From Micrococcus sp. (GTDB lineage: Bacteria; Actinomycetota; Actinomycetes; Actinomycetales; Micrococcaceae): DNA of 36,708 nt. Where the stretch lies: assembly GCF_030523875.1 (NCBI RefSeq), contig NZ_JAUNHR010000010.1, positions 6,948 through 43,655 of the forward strand, read 5' to 3'. A program made the position numbers and the translations under genes. The notes under the pieces were generated by a model. It made no database searches, was not told the origin of the DNA, and worked only from the letters and a program-made list of their open reading frames with translations. Shown in pieces: positions 1 to 7,741 of this stretch; position 1 is the stretch's first letter, and each line of letters starts with the position of its first letter.

Positions 1-45
1 CGGGGCGGCCGTGAGGAGGATGCCGAGGGGCAGACGGGCGGACAC
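1..45 (-). CDS. possible 5' end of a minus-strand gene running off the left edge
   Basis: After the stop of the hydrolase gene (55-636), the minus strand has a GTG at 45-43 followed by 14 open codons to the window edge, reading V-S-A-R-L-P-L-G-I-L-L-T-A-A-P. That would be a basic residue followed by a hydrophobic run, as at the start of a membrane or exported protein. The gap to the upstream gene is only 9 nt, as in an operon. No clear ribosome binding site is visible and the fragment is too short to identify. Confidence 0.25.
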   Translation of the reverse strand, partial: MSARLPLGILLTAAP

Positions 46-54
46 GGGGGCCGC

Positions 55-636
55 TCAGGCCAGGAGCTCGACGATCCGCTGAACGACCACCTCGGTGAGC
101 TGCGGGTCGTGGTCCTCGGTGGAGGAGTCCATGAACAGGTGCCGGTCCGTGGCGTACTCGAAGAGGTCCGCGGGGTTGTCCGGCTGCTCGGCGGTGGCGG
201 CGTAGGCGCGCGCGGTGGGCAGGTCCTCCTCCTTGACCCACGGGTCCTCGGCGGCCAGGTGGATCTGCAGGGCGGTGTGCGGCTGCCACAGCGGGGCGTA
301 GGCGTTCAGGGGCAGGGCGGCGGACATCGCGATGCACGCGCGGAACCCGGGGGCGGTCTGTGCTGCCTTCCACGCCGGCATGACGCCCAGGCTGATGCCG
401 GCGACGACGGACGCCTCCTTGTGCTCGGCGCAGGCCCGGATGGCGCGGGTCATGAACTCGTCCTGCCCCATCTGCTCCACGTACGCCAGGCCCTCCTCGG
501 CGGTGGCGAACACCTGGCCGTCGAACAGGTCCGGGGTGTGCACGGTGTGGCCGCCGGCGGCGGTGATCTGCTCGGCGAGGGCGCGCACGCCCTCGGTGAG
601 GCCGCGGGCGTGGTGGAAGAGGTTGATCTGCGCCAT
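55..636 (-). CDS. dienelactone hydrolase family protein (alpha/beta hydrolase)
   Basis: A 193-residue single-domain alpha/beta hydrolase of the dienelactone hydrolase (DLH) type, probably cytosolic. The expected triad is visible: the nucleophile elbow G-I-S-L-G at 80-84 with Ser82, an acid at Asp131 (AAEDPW), and His166 (DRHLF). Classical DLH uses Cys as nucleophile, so Ser here suggests a general esterase or hydrolase rather than a true dienelactone hydrolase. The natural substrate cannot be read from sequence. The ATG at 636 has no Shine-Dalgarno sequence but lies 6 nt after a TAGGCT hexamer, which suggests a leaderless transcript. It is divergent from parD, with 83 nt between the starts. 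The length is slightly short for the family but the fold appears complete. Confidence 0.8.
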   Translation of the reverse strand: MAQINLFHHARGLTEGVRALAEQITAAGGHTVHTPDLFDGQVFATAEEGLAYVEQMGQDEFMTRAIRACAEHKEASVVAGISLGVMPAWKAAQTAPGFRACIAMSAALPLNAYAPLWQPHTALQIHLAAEDPWVKEEDLPTARAYAATAEQPDNPADLFEYATDRHLFMDSSTEDHDPQLTEVVVQRIVELLA

Positions 637-642
637 GGTCAG

Positions 643-648
643 AGCCTA
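643..648 (-). promoter_or_regulatory. -10-like hexamer of the hydrolase gene, leaderless arrangement
   Basis: On the minus strand TAGGCT is followed by 6 nt and the ATG at 636. It fits the actinobacterial TAnnnT -10 pattern, and transcription would begin at or next to the start codon. No convincing -35 is seen. The same arrangement recurs at several genes in the window. Confidence 0.45.
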
Positions 649-698
649 GGCCGCCTGCGCCGCGATCTCGACGCGTCTTCGGGAATGACAAAGCCTGC

Positions 699-714
699 CA
701 TCATCGGCATGATG
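699..714. promoter_or_regulatory. inverted repeat upstream of parD, possible autoregulatory operator
   Basis: CATCAT and ATGATG form 6-bp arms separated by CGGC, ending 5 nt before the parD start. ParD-type ribbon-helix-helix antitoxins usually bind such palindromes at their own promoter. The position fits, but the assignment is inferred. Confidence 0.4.
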
Positions 715-719
715 CCCTC

Positions 720-959
720 ATGGCGACCATGAACATCTCCCTGCCGGACGAGCTCAAGGCGTATGTGGAGGAGCAGGTGGCTGAGGGCTCCTACGGCACC
801 ACCAGTGAGGTCGTGCGTGACCTGATCCGGCGCGAACGTGCCCGGACCCGCCTGCGCGAGGCCGTGCTCGAGAGCCTCGCGTCCGGGCCCGGCGGCCAGG
901 CGGACGAGGAGTTCTTCTCCCGCCTGGATCGCATCGCGGCCGGACACCACCTCCCGTGA
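720..959 (+). CDS. parD: ParD-family ribbon-helix-helix antitoxin
   Basis: A 79-residue protein starting MATMNISLPDELKAYVEEQV, the typical N-terminus of ParD (CC2985-type) antitoxins. An N-terminal ribbon-helix-helix DNA-binding domain (about residues 1-45) includes the S-Y-G-T-T-S-E-V-V-R-D-L-I-R-R segment, followed by a charged C-terminal helix that would wrap the toxin. In a complete type II system ParD neutralises the ParE toxin and represses the operon. Here the reading frame directly after it encodes only the last part of a ParE protein, so the antitoxin appears to be solitary. ATG 729 is an alternative start, but MATMNISLP is the usual form. An inverted repeat just upstream could be its operator. 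Confidence 0.85.
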   Translation: MATMNISLPDELKAYVEEQVAEGSYGTTSEVVRDLIRRERARTRLREAVLESLASGPGGQADEEFFSRLDRIAAGHHLP

Positions 960-1095
960 CGGCGTCCCGGACCTCCGCCACATCTCCCTCCGACGGTTCC
1001 CCTACCTGGTGGTCTATCGGCAGCTGGCCGACGCGGCCCTGGTCGTGCTCTTCGCCCACACCCGTCAGGACTACGCCGCCGACCTGATCAGCTGA
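958..1095 (+). pseudogene. parE: ParE toxin C-terminal remnant
   Basis: Frame +1 from position 958 reads DGVPDLRHISLRRFPYLVVY followed by RQLADAALVVLFAHTRQD, which matches the C-terminal half of ParE/RelE-fold toxins (the R-F-P-Y-L-V-x-Y strand and the final strand ending in a H-T-R-Q-D-type motif). ParE is normally 90-100 residues; about the first 50 are missing. The frame is open back to a GTG at 838, but that stretch lies inside parD and does not resemble ParE. The remnant begins exactly at the parD stop, so a deletion probably removed the toxin's 5' half. No start codon or ribosome site precedes the homologous part, so it is very likely not functional. Confidence 0.7.
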
Positions 1096-1102
1096 GACCC
1101 CG

Positions 1103-4100
1103 TCACCCGCGTGGCACGGCGAGCTGGGCGGGCACCCCCTGCTCGGGCCCGTCCGGGTGGACGTGGACGGCGCGGCCCGGCACCGGCTCCACCTCCGTCA
1201 AGCGCGGCCAGACCAGGCGATGCTCGGCACTGGTGCCGGCGGGCACGAAGAACCGGTGCGGCAGGTGCAGGAGCAGCCGGGCCGAGGCCAGCTCCCGCCC
1301 GCCGACGGCGGCGACCCGAAGGGACCGGGCCGCAACGCCTCCGAGGAGCCGGTGGATCTCCTCCTCGAGGGAGCGGTAGGTGTCCCCGACCCGCACCCCC
1401 GTCCACGAGGACCAGCCGGTGATCACCACGGTGCCACCGGCCTGTGCGGTCTCCTCCACGGCGGTCGTCACCTGCGTCCCGAGATCCTCCTCGGCGGCAT
1501 CGGGTCGCAGCACACGCGGCCCCGTCCCCACCTCGCCCTCGGCGACGGCGCGCGCCACTTCGCCGCTGCCGTCCAGGACGAGCACGGGACCGGGGCCCCG
1601 GGCGGCGGTCTCGAGGATCGCGGTCAACACCGGTGAGCGCCCTCCGGCGGGCTCGACGATCCAGGCCGTGTTGCCCTCGGAGCCCGCGGGCCACCGCCAC
1701 GGCACGTGCCGGGCGCGGGCGGCGTCGTCGATCAGAGCGAGGACGTCGGCCCCGCGGCGCCGGGAGCGGTCGGGCGCGAAGACGGCGGGGAGGGACGGGG
1801 AGACCACCGGAGCGGGGAGGACCGGATCCAGCCTCCGGTAGGCCTCGACGAGCTCACCGACCAGGCGCGGCCAGTCGGTGCCGGCCGTGTGGGCCGGTGC
1901 GGGGTCGGTCCACCGCCGCCACACGGGGCCAGCGTCCGAGCACGCCCAGGGGGCGGCCCGGACGATGAGCAGGGGCTGCCCGCCCCGGGCAAGGCAGACC
2001 GTCCCCGGAGCGCCCGGATCGATCCGGGCGGCGTCCGCGACGCCGATCAGGTCCCAGGATTCCTGCTCGCCGGCCGTCCGCAGGGCCAGCGTGGAGCCGA
2101 GGTTGGAACGGATGTCGGAGCTCACGGCGCCGGTCGCCCGCTGGGTGGCGAGCAGCAGGTGGAAGCCCAGGGAGCGGCCCGTGGCAGCCAGACGCTGGAG
2201 CACGGCGTTGGCCGCCGGGTGGTCGTCCACCAGCACGCGCAGCTCGTCCACCGCCACGACGAGCCGGGGCAGCGGCTCAGCGGGTCGAGCTGCGCGGAAA
2301 CCGGGGTAGTCGGGCACGCCGGCCTCGGCGAACAGGGCCTCCCGGCGGCGGAGCTCGGCGCTGATCGCGTCCAGGGCCCGGAGCGAGGCGGCCCCCACGT
2401 GGTTGGTCTCCAGGCTCATGGTGTGGGGCAGCCCGGCCAGGGGCCCGAAGGAGGCTCCGCCCTTGAAGTCCAGCAGCACGAGGGACAGCTCCGCGGGGGC
2501 GTGGTGGGCGGCCAGACCCACCAGCAGGGAGAGCAGCAGGTCGGACTTGCCCGAGCCGGTGGTGCCGGCGATCAGCACGTGCGGGCCGTCGTCGGCCAGA
2601 TCCAGGACGGCTCCCGCCTCCCCTCCAGGAGAGTCCGGCGTGAGATGGGCCCGGGCATGACGGGCGGCGGAGCAGCTTCCGACGGCCTCGGGCAGACGCA
2701 GCGGGAGCGCGTCGGTGCTCCCCGGTGCGAGGCCCAGCCGGGCGACGTCGTCGGCCAGCTCCTGCAGCCACCAGTGCAGGGTCGAGGGGCTGATGCCGGA
2801 GGGGTGCAGGTCCCGCAGCTCCAGGCGCTGACGGGGGCTGTGAAGCAGTCGCGCGTCCAGGTCGAGGACGTCCCCGTCCCGGGCGCCGGGTTCGCCGACG
2901 GCGCCGACGCCCACCTGGACGACCGCGGGTGGTGCGGTCGTCGTGCCGGGGGCGCTCCGACGGGTCTCGGAGAGGCCGGCGGTCGTGCGCCACACGTGCA
3001 GGGCGGCGGGCACCCACGGATCGTCGGGCAGCTGCAGCAGCAGCTCCTGCCGGGGCGAGGCGGGATCCCACCAGGTCTCGGCCCGGGTGCCGGTCGCGAC
3101 CTTCAGTCGCGCTCCCGTGGCCACGGCGTGGCGGAGGAGCTGGAACAGGGCCCAGCGCCCGGTCGCCTGGAGCAGCCGGGCCCCGCCGGAGACGGTGACC
3201 ACGGAGCCGGCCGGGCAGAGGGAGACGCCGGGCTGTCTCACGTCGACGCTCCCGTCCCAGCGTCCCGTCTCCTCGGTGCGGGTGAAGGGCAGCACTCCGG
3301 TGCCCTCGCCCCAGCACAGCTGGGGCGAGGGATCGTCCGCACGGGTCGGGATGAGGCCGAAGCGATCGGCCACGCCTGAGCGGACGGCCAGGCCCACCGC
3401 CGCCGGGGTCACGGCCTGGCCGCGTCGGCGGGCGACGACGTCAGCCGCCCGGGAAGTCAGGAGGTCTCGGTGGCGTCGGCGCGCCGCCCGTTGGAGCCCC
3501 AGCATGACGCCGACGCCGAGCACCGACACCAGTCCGAAGAGCAGGAACAGCCACGTGCGCATGGTCACCGCGAGCACCGCCCCGATGGCGAGCGGGCCGA
3601 GTGCCATGACCACCGGGAGCAGGGTGGAGTGCTCCGGAGGAGCCTGTCCCAGTTCGACCTCCGCCGAGGGGAGGTCCTCGGGCGGGGACAGCGGAGCGGA
3701 GGATCCGCGGACGAGGGCGAGGGACGTGGCGCCGATGCGGAGGGACTCCTCGGCGGTCCAGCGGAGGGGGCCCTGCCCACCGGGGCGGTGGACCCGCACG
3801 CCGTCGGCCTCCAGCACGATCCGGGTCGGCTCGGACGGGACGAGCGGGTCGTCGAGGACGAGCCGGCTGCCTCCCCGACCCACGGTGAGCCCGTCGCCGG
3901 ACAGCGGGGTGATCCGGCCGGCGTCGGGCCCGTCCGCGGTGACCACGGCGACCTCGGGTCCGGCCGTGCTCGCAGCGGTGCGCCCGGCCGCCCCCGGGCG
4001 GACCACGTACGTGAGGCAGGCGCCGAGGGTCGACACGCGGTCCAGGGCCTGGACGCCGAGGCGACGCCGCACCTGCGCGTCCTGACCGGAGGTCGACGCG

Positions 4101-4165
4101 GGCAGCCCGGACACGGCCCAGTCGTGCTGGTCGTCCAGACCCAGCACCCGGATGCGCCAGGACAT
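1103..4165 (-). CDS. FtsK/SpoIIIE-domain ATPase, EssC/EccC-like
   Basis: A 1020-residue membrane ATPase. The N-terminal ~155 residues contain a degenerate FHA-like segment (VGRGGSRLVLDDP at 95-107). Two transmembrane helices follow at about 182-224. The FtsK/SpoIIIE domain has Walker A GTTGSGKS at 534-541, Walker B LVVAVDEL at about 635-642 and an ATQR motif near 673. The last 220 residues look like a second ATPase domain without an intact Walker A. This FHA-TM-TM-FtsK order is that of type VII secretion ATPases (EssC/EccC) rather than chromosome-segregation FtsK, which has four N-terminal helices and a gamma domain. No WXG100 substrate or other T7SS gene is visible nearby. The start ATG is preceded by AAGGAGGG with good spacing. 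It is divergent from the Tad pilus operon. Its cargo is unknown. Confidence 0.8.
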   Translation of the reverse strand: MSWRIRVLGLDDQHDWAVSGLPASTSGQDAQVRRRLGVQALDRVSTLGACLTYVVRPGAAGRTAASTAGPEVAVVTADGPDAGRITPLSGDGLTVGRGGSRLVLDDPLVPSEPTRIVLEADGVRVHRPGGQGPLRWTAEESLRIGATSLALVRGSSAPLSPPEDLPSAEVELGQAPPEHSTLLPVVMALGPLAIGAVLAVTMRTWLFLLFGLVSVLGVGVMLGLQRAARRRHRDLLTSRAADVVARRRGQAVTPAAVGLAVRSGVADRFGLIPTRADDPSPQLCWGEGTGVLPFTRTEETGRWDGSVDVRQPGVSLCPAGSVVTVSGGARLLQATGRWALFQLLRHAVATGARLKVATGTRAETWWDPASPRQELLLQLPDDPWVPAALHVWRTTAGLSETRRSAPGTTTAPPAVVQVGVGAVGEPGARDGDVLDLDARLLHSPRQRLELRDLHPSGISPSTLHWWLQELADDVARLGLAPGSTDALPLRLPEAVGSCSAARHARAHLTPDSPGGEAGAVLDLADDGPHVLIAGTTGSGKSDLLLSLLVGLAAHHAPAELSLVLLDFKGGASFGPLAGLPHTMSLETNHVGAASLRALDAISAELRRREALFAEAGVPDYPGFRAARPAEPLPRLVVAVDELRVLVDDHPAANAVLQRLAATGRSLGFHLLLATQRATGAVSSDIRSNLGSTLALRTAGEQESWDLIGVADAARIDPGAPGTVCLARGGQPLLIVRAAPWACSDAGPVWRRWTDPAPAHTAGTDWPRLVGELVEAYRRLDPVLPAPVVSPSLPAVFAPDRSRRRGADVLALIDDAARARHVPWRWPAGSEGNTAWIVEPAGGRSPVLTAILETAARGPGPVLVLDGSGEVARAVAEGEVGTGPRVLRPDAAEEDLGTQVTTAVEETAQAGGTVVITGWSSWTGVRVGDTYRSLEEEIHRLLGGVAARSLRVAAVGGRELASARLLLHLPHRFFVPAGTSAEHRLVWPRLTEVEPVPGRAVHVHPDGPEQGVPAQLAVPRG

Positions 4166-4260
4166 CCTCGCCCTCCTTCGATCGACGGTCGGCCGCAGGC
4201 CGGTGGACCAGGCCAGGGTGGCAGGGCGAGGCGAGCCCGGACCGTGGAGACCCCATGGGC

Positions 4261-4306
4261 TGTGGACAGCGGACGAGCGGTGTCAGCTGTGATGGAGTTG
4301 TCCACA
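4261..4306. promoter_or_regulatory. pair of DnaA-box-like sites in inverted orientation
   Basis: TTGTCCACA at 4298-4306 equals the consensus DnaA box of high-GC actinobacteria. TGTGGACAG at 4261-4269 is the same site on the other strand with one mismatch. Together they form 8-bp inverted arms (TGTGGACA / TGTCCACA) separated by 30 nt, inside the divergent promoter region between the EssC-like ATPase and tadA. They could bind DnaA or another regulator. Confidence 0.4.
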
Positions 4307-4404
4307 GAGTGGGCAGGGGGTGCCTGCGAACCTGTGTGCGGCGACTATGGTCAGTGCATCAAGTGAAGGGCCAGGGGATGGCCCGACGGGTCACGGGAGG
4401 GTGC

Positions 4405-5631
4405 ATGGACGCCGTGCGCATGCTGGAGGACGAGCTCCGGGAGATCGTCCGCCGCCAGGGGGTGGACCCCCAGCGCGAGGGCGAGCGCGTCCGTGCCCTC
4501 ATCGAGGAGGCCACCGCCGACTACGAGGCCCGGTCCCTTGTCAGCTCGTTGCCCCGGCTCGAGGATCCCGAGGGCGCCTCGCGTGAGCTCTTCGATCGGA
4601 TCGCCGGGCTGGGTCCGCTCCAACGCCTGATGGACGACAGCTCGGTGGAGGAGATCTGGATCAACGCACCCGACGAGGTCTACTGCGCCCGCTCCGGGCG
4701 CTCCGAGCTGACCGGCATCGTGCTGACGGAGGAGGGCGTGCGCGACCTCGTGGAGCTCATGCTGAAGTCCTCGGGGCGCCGGCTGGACCTCTCCATGCCC
4801 TTCGTGGACGCCGCGCTGCCGGACGGCTCCCGACTCCACGTCGCCATCCCGGACATCACCCGGCGGCACTGGAGCGTCAACATCCGCAAGTTCGTCAGCC
4901 GTGCGCAGCGGCTGGAGGACCTCGTGCGGTCCGGCTCGCTCACGACCGCCGCGGCCCGGTTCCTCGACGCCGCGGTGGACTCCGGCATGAACGTGCTCGT
5001 CTCCGGGGCCACCCAGGCCGGCAAGACCACCATGCTCAACTGCCTGGCCGCCTCGATCGGGGCCCGGGAGCGGGTGATCACGGTGGAGGAGATCTTCGAG
5101 CTGCAGATCCCCGTGCGGGACGTCGTCGGTCTGCAGTGCCGTCAGCCGAACCTCGAGGGACATGGTGAGATCCCCCTGCGACGGCTCGTCAAAGAGGCCC
5201 TGCGCATGCGGCCCGACCGCCTGATCGTGGGCGAGGTCCGGGAGGCCGAGGCCCTGGACATGCTCGTCGCACTGAACTCCGGCCTGGCCGGGATGTGCAC
5301 CATCCACGCCAACTCCGCCGCCGACGCGCTCACGAAGCTCTGCACGCTGCCGCTGCTCGCCGGGGAGAACATCTCCCGGAACTTCGTGGTCCCCACCGTG
5401 GCCACCTGCATCGACGTGGTGGTGCACTGCGAGCGCGACCGCGAGGGTCGCCGTCGAGTCCGTGAAGTGCTCACGGTCGGGTCCCGAGTGGAGAACGGTG
5501 TCATCGAGACCTCTGCCCTGTTCCGCCGGGACATCGAGGGCGAGCTCGTCCTCAACACCTCCGCGAGCCTCGAGTTCGAGGCCTTCGCGCGGAGGGGGAT
5601 CGACCCCCGTGACGTCCTGGGGGTGCGCTGA
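4405..5631 (+). CDS. tadA: TadA/CpaF-family secretion ATPase of the Flp pilus
   Basis: The cytoplasmic type II/IV secretion ATPase that powers Flp pilus assembly. From ATG 4405 it has 408 residues: a helical N-terminal part, then the ATPase core with Walker A GATQAGKTT at 201-209, Walker B RLIVGEVR at 272-279 and the His-box CTIHANS at 298-304, all typical of CpaF/TadA. The frame is open further upstream. ATG 4378 is an alternative start, but 4405 has GGGAGG a few bases ahead and begins the conserved region. It is the first gene of the tad operon and overlaps tadB by one base (TGATG), which suggests translational coupling. A TATGGT hexamer at 4346-4351 may be a -10. Confidence 0.9.
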   Translation: MDAVRMLEDELREIVRRQGVDPQREGERVRALIEEATADYEARSLVSSLPRLEDPEGASRELFDRIAGLGPLQRLMDDSSVEEIWINAPDEVYCARSGRSELTGIVLTEEGVRDLVELMLKSSGRRLDLSMPFVDAALPDGSRLHVAIPDITRRHWSVNIRKFVSRAQRLEDLVRSGSLTTAAARFLDAAVDSGMNVLVSGATQAGKTTMLNCLAASIGARERVITVEEIFELQIPVRDVVGLQCRQPNLEGHGEIPLRRLVKEALRMRPDRLIVGEVREAEALDMLVALNSGLAGMCTIHANSAADALTKLCTLPLLAGENISRNFVVPTVATCIDVVVHCERDREGRRRVREVLTVGSRVENGVIETSALFRRDIEGELVLNTSASLEFEAFARRGIDPRDVLGVR

Positions 5632-6488
5632 TGCCCCTCGTCCTCGGCCTGGCGCTCGGCGTCGGTCTCTTCCTGATCTGGTGGGCGCTCTGGTCCGAGC
5701 CGGCGGCACGGGACCTCGACTCCCGGAGGCCGACGCGGCTGGCCACGCTGATCGCCCGCTCGGGCATCACCCGGCTCACCCCTGCGGGAGTGGTCTCGGC
5801 CATGCTTGCGGGCGGGCTGGTGGCGGGGCTGATCGTCCTCGCGCTGACCCGCACGTGGACCATCGCGATGTGCTTCGCCGTGTTCGGCTCGGGTCTGCCC
5901 TGGCTGATCCTCTCCTGGCAGGCGTCCCGCCGCAGCATCGCCCTGCGGGAGCTCTGGCCGGACGCGGTGGACCACGTGCGCTCGGCGGTCCGGGCGGGGC
6001 TGACCCTGCCGGAGGCGCTGATCCAGCTCGGGGACAGCGGCCCGGAGGGACTGCGGGAGCCGTTCCGGGAGTTCGCCCGGGACTATCGGGCGGGGGCGCG
6101 CTTCGTGGACGCTCTGGACCGTCTCAAGGCCAGGATGGCGGACCCGGTGGCGGATCGGCTCGTCGTGTCCCTGCGGCTCACCCGGGAGGTGGGCGGTGCG
6201 GACATCGGCCTGCTCCTGCAGACGCTCTCGGAGTTCCTGCGGCAGGACGCCCGCATCCGCTCCGAGCTGGAGGCCCGCCAGTCCTGGACGGTCAACGCCG
6301 CACGCCTGGCCGTCTGCGCCCCGTGGATCGTCCTGCTCCTGCTGGGCACCCAGCCGGTCGCCGTCGAGGCCTACCGCTCCGCGGCAGGCGGGCTGGTCCT
6401 CTTCGGAGGGCTCGTGACGTCCGTCGTGTGCTACCGGATCATGCGGCGCATCGGCTCCCTGCCCCCGGACAGGAGGGTCTTCGCATGA
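5631..6488 (+). CDS. tadB: TadB-like inner-membrane pilus platform protein (T2SS F family)
   Basis: A 285-residue membrane protein. Hydrophobic segments occur at about residues 2-21, 52-95 and 230-268, flanking a cytoplasmic GspF-like helical domain (PDAVDHVRSAVRAGLTLPEAL, then a conserved REVGGADIGLLLQTLSEFLR stretch). In Tad systems TadB and TadC form the membrane platform on which TadA acts. It overlaps tadA by 1 nt and tadC by 4 nt (ATGA), so all three are probably cotranslated. Family membership is clear; calling it TadB rather than TadC rests on gene order. Confidence 0.85.
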   Translation: MPLVLGLALGVGLFLIWWALWSEPAARDLDSRRPTRLATLIARSGITRLTPAGVVSAMLAGGLVAGLIVLALTRTWTIAMCFAVFGSGLPWLILSWQASRRSIALRELWPDAVDHVRSAVRAGLTLPEALIQLGDSGPEGLREPFREFARDYRAGARFVDALDRLKARMADPVADRLVVSLRLTREVGGADIGLLLQTLSEFLRQDARIRSELEARQSWTVNAARLAVCAPWIVLLLLGTQPVAVEAYRSAAGGLVLFGGLVTSVVCYRIMRRIGSLPPDRRVFA

Positions 6489-7426
6489 GCACCGCACTGG
6501 CAGCCGGCCTCGGACTCGGCGCGCTCCTCGGCCTCGGGCTGTGGCTGATCGTCCTGGCCCAGCCTGTGGGCTGGCGACCGAGCCTGGAGCAGCGACTCGA
6601 GCCGCAGCTGCGGCACCACGTGCCCGCGTCCCGCCTCCTCGAGACCGAGGCCGCCGCCACGTCCCCCTGGGGCGCGTGGGGACGGCTGCTCGGGCCGCCG
6701 CTGACAGCCATGACCCGGGTGGTGCAGAGCCTCGGCCCGGCCGGCGAGACCCTGAGCCGCCGACTCGAGGCCGCGGGTTCCCCCCTCACCGCCGCCGACT
6801 ACCGCGCGCAGCAGGTCCTCTGGGCCTGCCTGGGGGTCGCGGTCGGCACCGCCACCGCGCTCGCCCTCGCCGTGTCCGGGGCCGCGCCCGCGTTCACCGC
6901 CGTCGCCCTGGTGGTGGCCGCCGGCCTGGGCGGATACGTCCTGAGAGACCAGGCACTCGGATGGACGATCACCCGACGCCGGACCGCCATCCTCACCGAG
7001 TTCCCGTCCGTGGCCGAGCTCTTCGCCCTGTCGGTCAGCGCCGGGGAGAGCACCACCGGCGCCCTGGAACGGGTGGCCACCACGGCACGGGGGGAGCTCG
7101 CCCGGGAGTTCGCCACAGCCCTGGCGGACATGCGTGCCGGTGCCCCGCTCGCCGTCGCGCTCAAGGCCATGGGCCGACGGATCCAGCTGGCCCCGGTGGA
7201 GCGGTTCATCGCCGGCGTCCTGATCGCCCTCGACCGCGGCACTCCGCTGGCGGACGTGCTGCGCGCCCAGGCCCAGGACGTGCGCGAGATGGGCCGTCGC
7301 GAGCTGATGGAGGCCGCCGGCCGCAAGGAGATCCAGATGATGGTGCCGCTGGTGTTCGGGATCCTCCCGCTCACCGTGGTGTTCGCCGTCTTCCCCGGGC
7401 TCTCGCTCATGCGCCTCGGCTTCTAG
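6485..7426 (+). CDS. tadC: TadC-like pilus platform protein (T2SS F family)
   Basis: A 313-residue membrane protein with an N-terminal hydrophobic helix (about 4-25), a central pair of helices (about 110-155), a GspF-like domain (FPSVAELFALSVSAGESTTG and following) and a C-terminal hydrophobic hairpin (MVPLVFGILPLTVVFAVFPG) that ends two residues before a basic tail. It partners TadB in the Flp pilus platform. The ATG overlaps the tadB stop (ATGA), which fixes the start. About 100 nt separate its end from the pilin gene, leaving room for a separate pilin promoter or a processing site. Confidence 0.85.
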   Translation: MSTALAAGLGLGALLGLGLWLIVLAQPVGWRPSLEQRLEPQLRHHVPASRLLETEAAATSPWGAWGRLLGPPLTAMTRVVQSLGPAGETLSRRLEAAGSPLTAADYRAQQVLWACLGVAVGTATALALAVSGAAPAFTAVALVVAAGLGGYVLRDQALGWTITRRRTAILTEFPSVAELFALSVSAGESTTGALERVATTARGELAREFATALADMRAGAPLAVALKAMGRRIQLAPVERFIAGVLIALDRGTPLADVLRAQAQDVREMGRRELMEAAGRKEIQMMVPLVFGILPLTVVFAVFPGLSLMRLGF

Positions 7427-7526
7427 CCCGCGCTCACAGACCCACAACTGAACAGTCCATCCGTCCCGACGATCCGCACACCATCACTCCCGGCCCCGTG
7501 CCGGCACACACCTGGAGGGGTACCCC

Positions 7527-7733
7527 ATGTTCGACCGCATCAGCATCACCGTCCTGTCCGCCCTGGCCGCCGTCCTCCACGACGACGTCCGCGACGATCG
7601 CGGCGACGTTCCGGGGTGGGTCATGATCACCCTCATGTCCGCCGTGCTCGTGGCCGGGCTCCTGGCCCTCGCGCTGCCCGCGCTCCAGGAGATGTTCAAC
7701 AGCGCCATCGCCCGCGTCAACGGCGCCGGCTGA
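7527..7733 (+). CDS. Flp-type pilin, atypical
   Basis: A 68-residue prepilin-like protein: a charged leader (residues 1-26, ending R-D-D-R-G), then DVPGWVMITLMSAVLVAGLL (27-46) continuing as one long hydrophobic helix to about residue 53, and a short tail (LQEMFNSAIARVNGAG). Position, size and the G-hydrophobic helix layout fit the major Flp pilin. However, the Glu at position +5 of the mature protein and the E-Y pair typical of Flp pilins are absent if cleavage follows Gly26; a V-P-G-W motif takes their place. Similar G-D-V-P-G-W pilins occur in other actinobacterial tad loci as far as I recall. GGAGGGG precedes the ATG by 6 nt. It is probably the most abundant product of the operon. Confidence 0.75.
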   Translation: MFDRISITVLSALAAVLHDDVRDDRGDVPGWVMITLMSAVLVAGLLALALPALQEMFNSAIARVNGAG

Positions 7734-7741
7734 GGCCGTCC

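Noticed and set aside
838..957. N-terminal half of the +1 frame preceding the ParE remnant as part of a real toxin
   Set aside because: It overlaps parD and its Arg/Pro/Ser-rich sequence does not resemble ParE; homology begins only at about 958.
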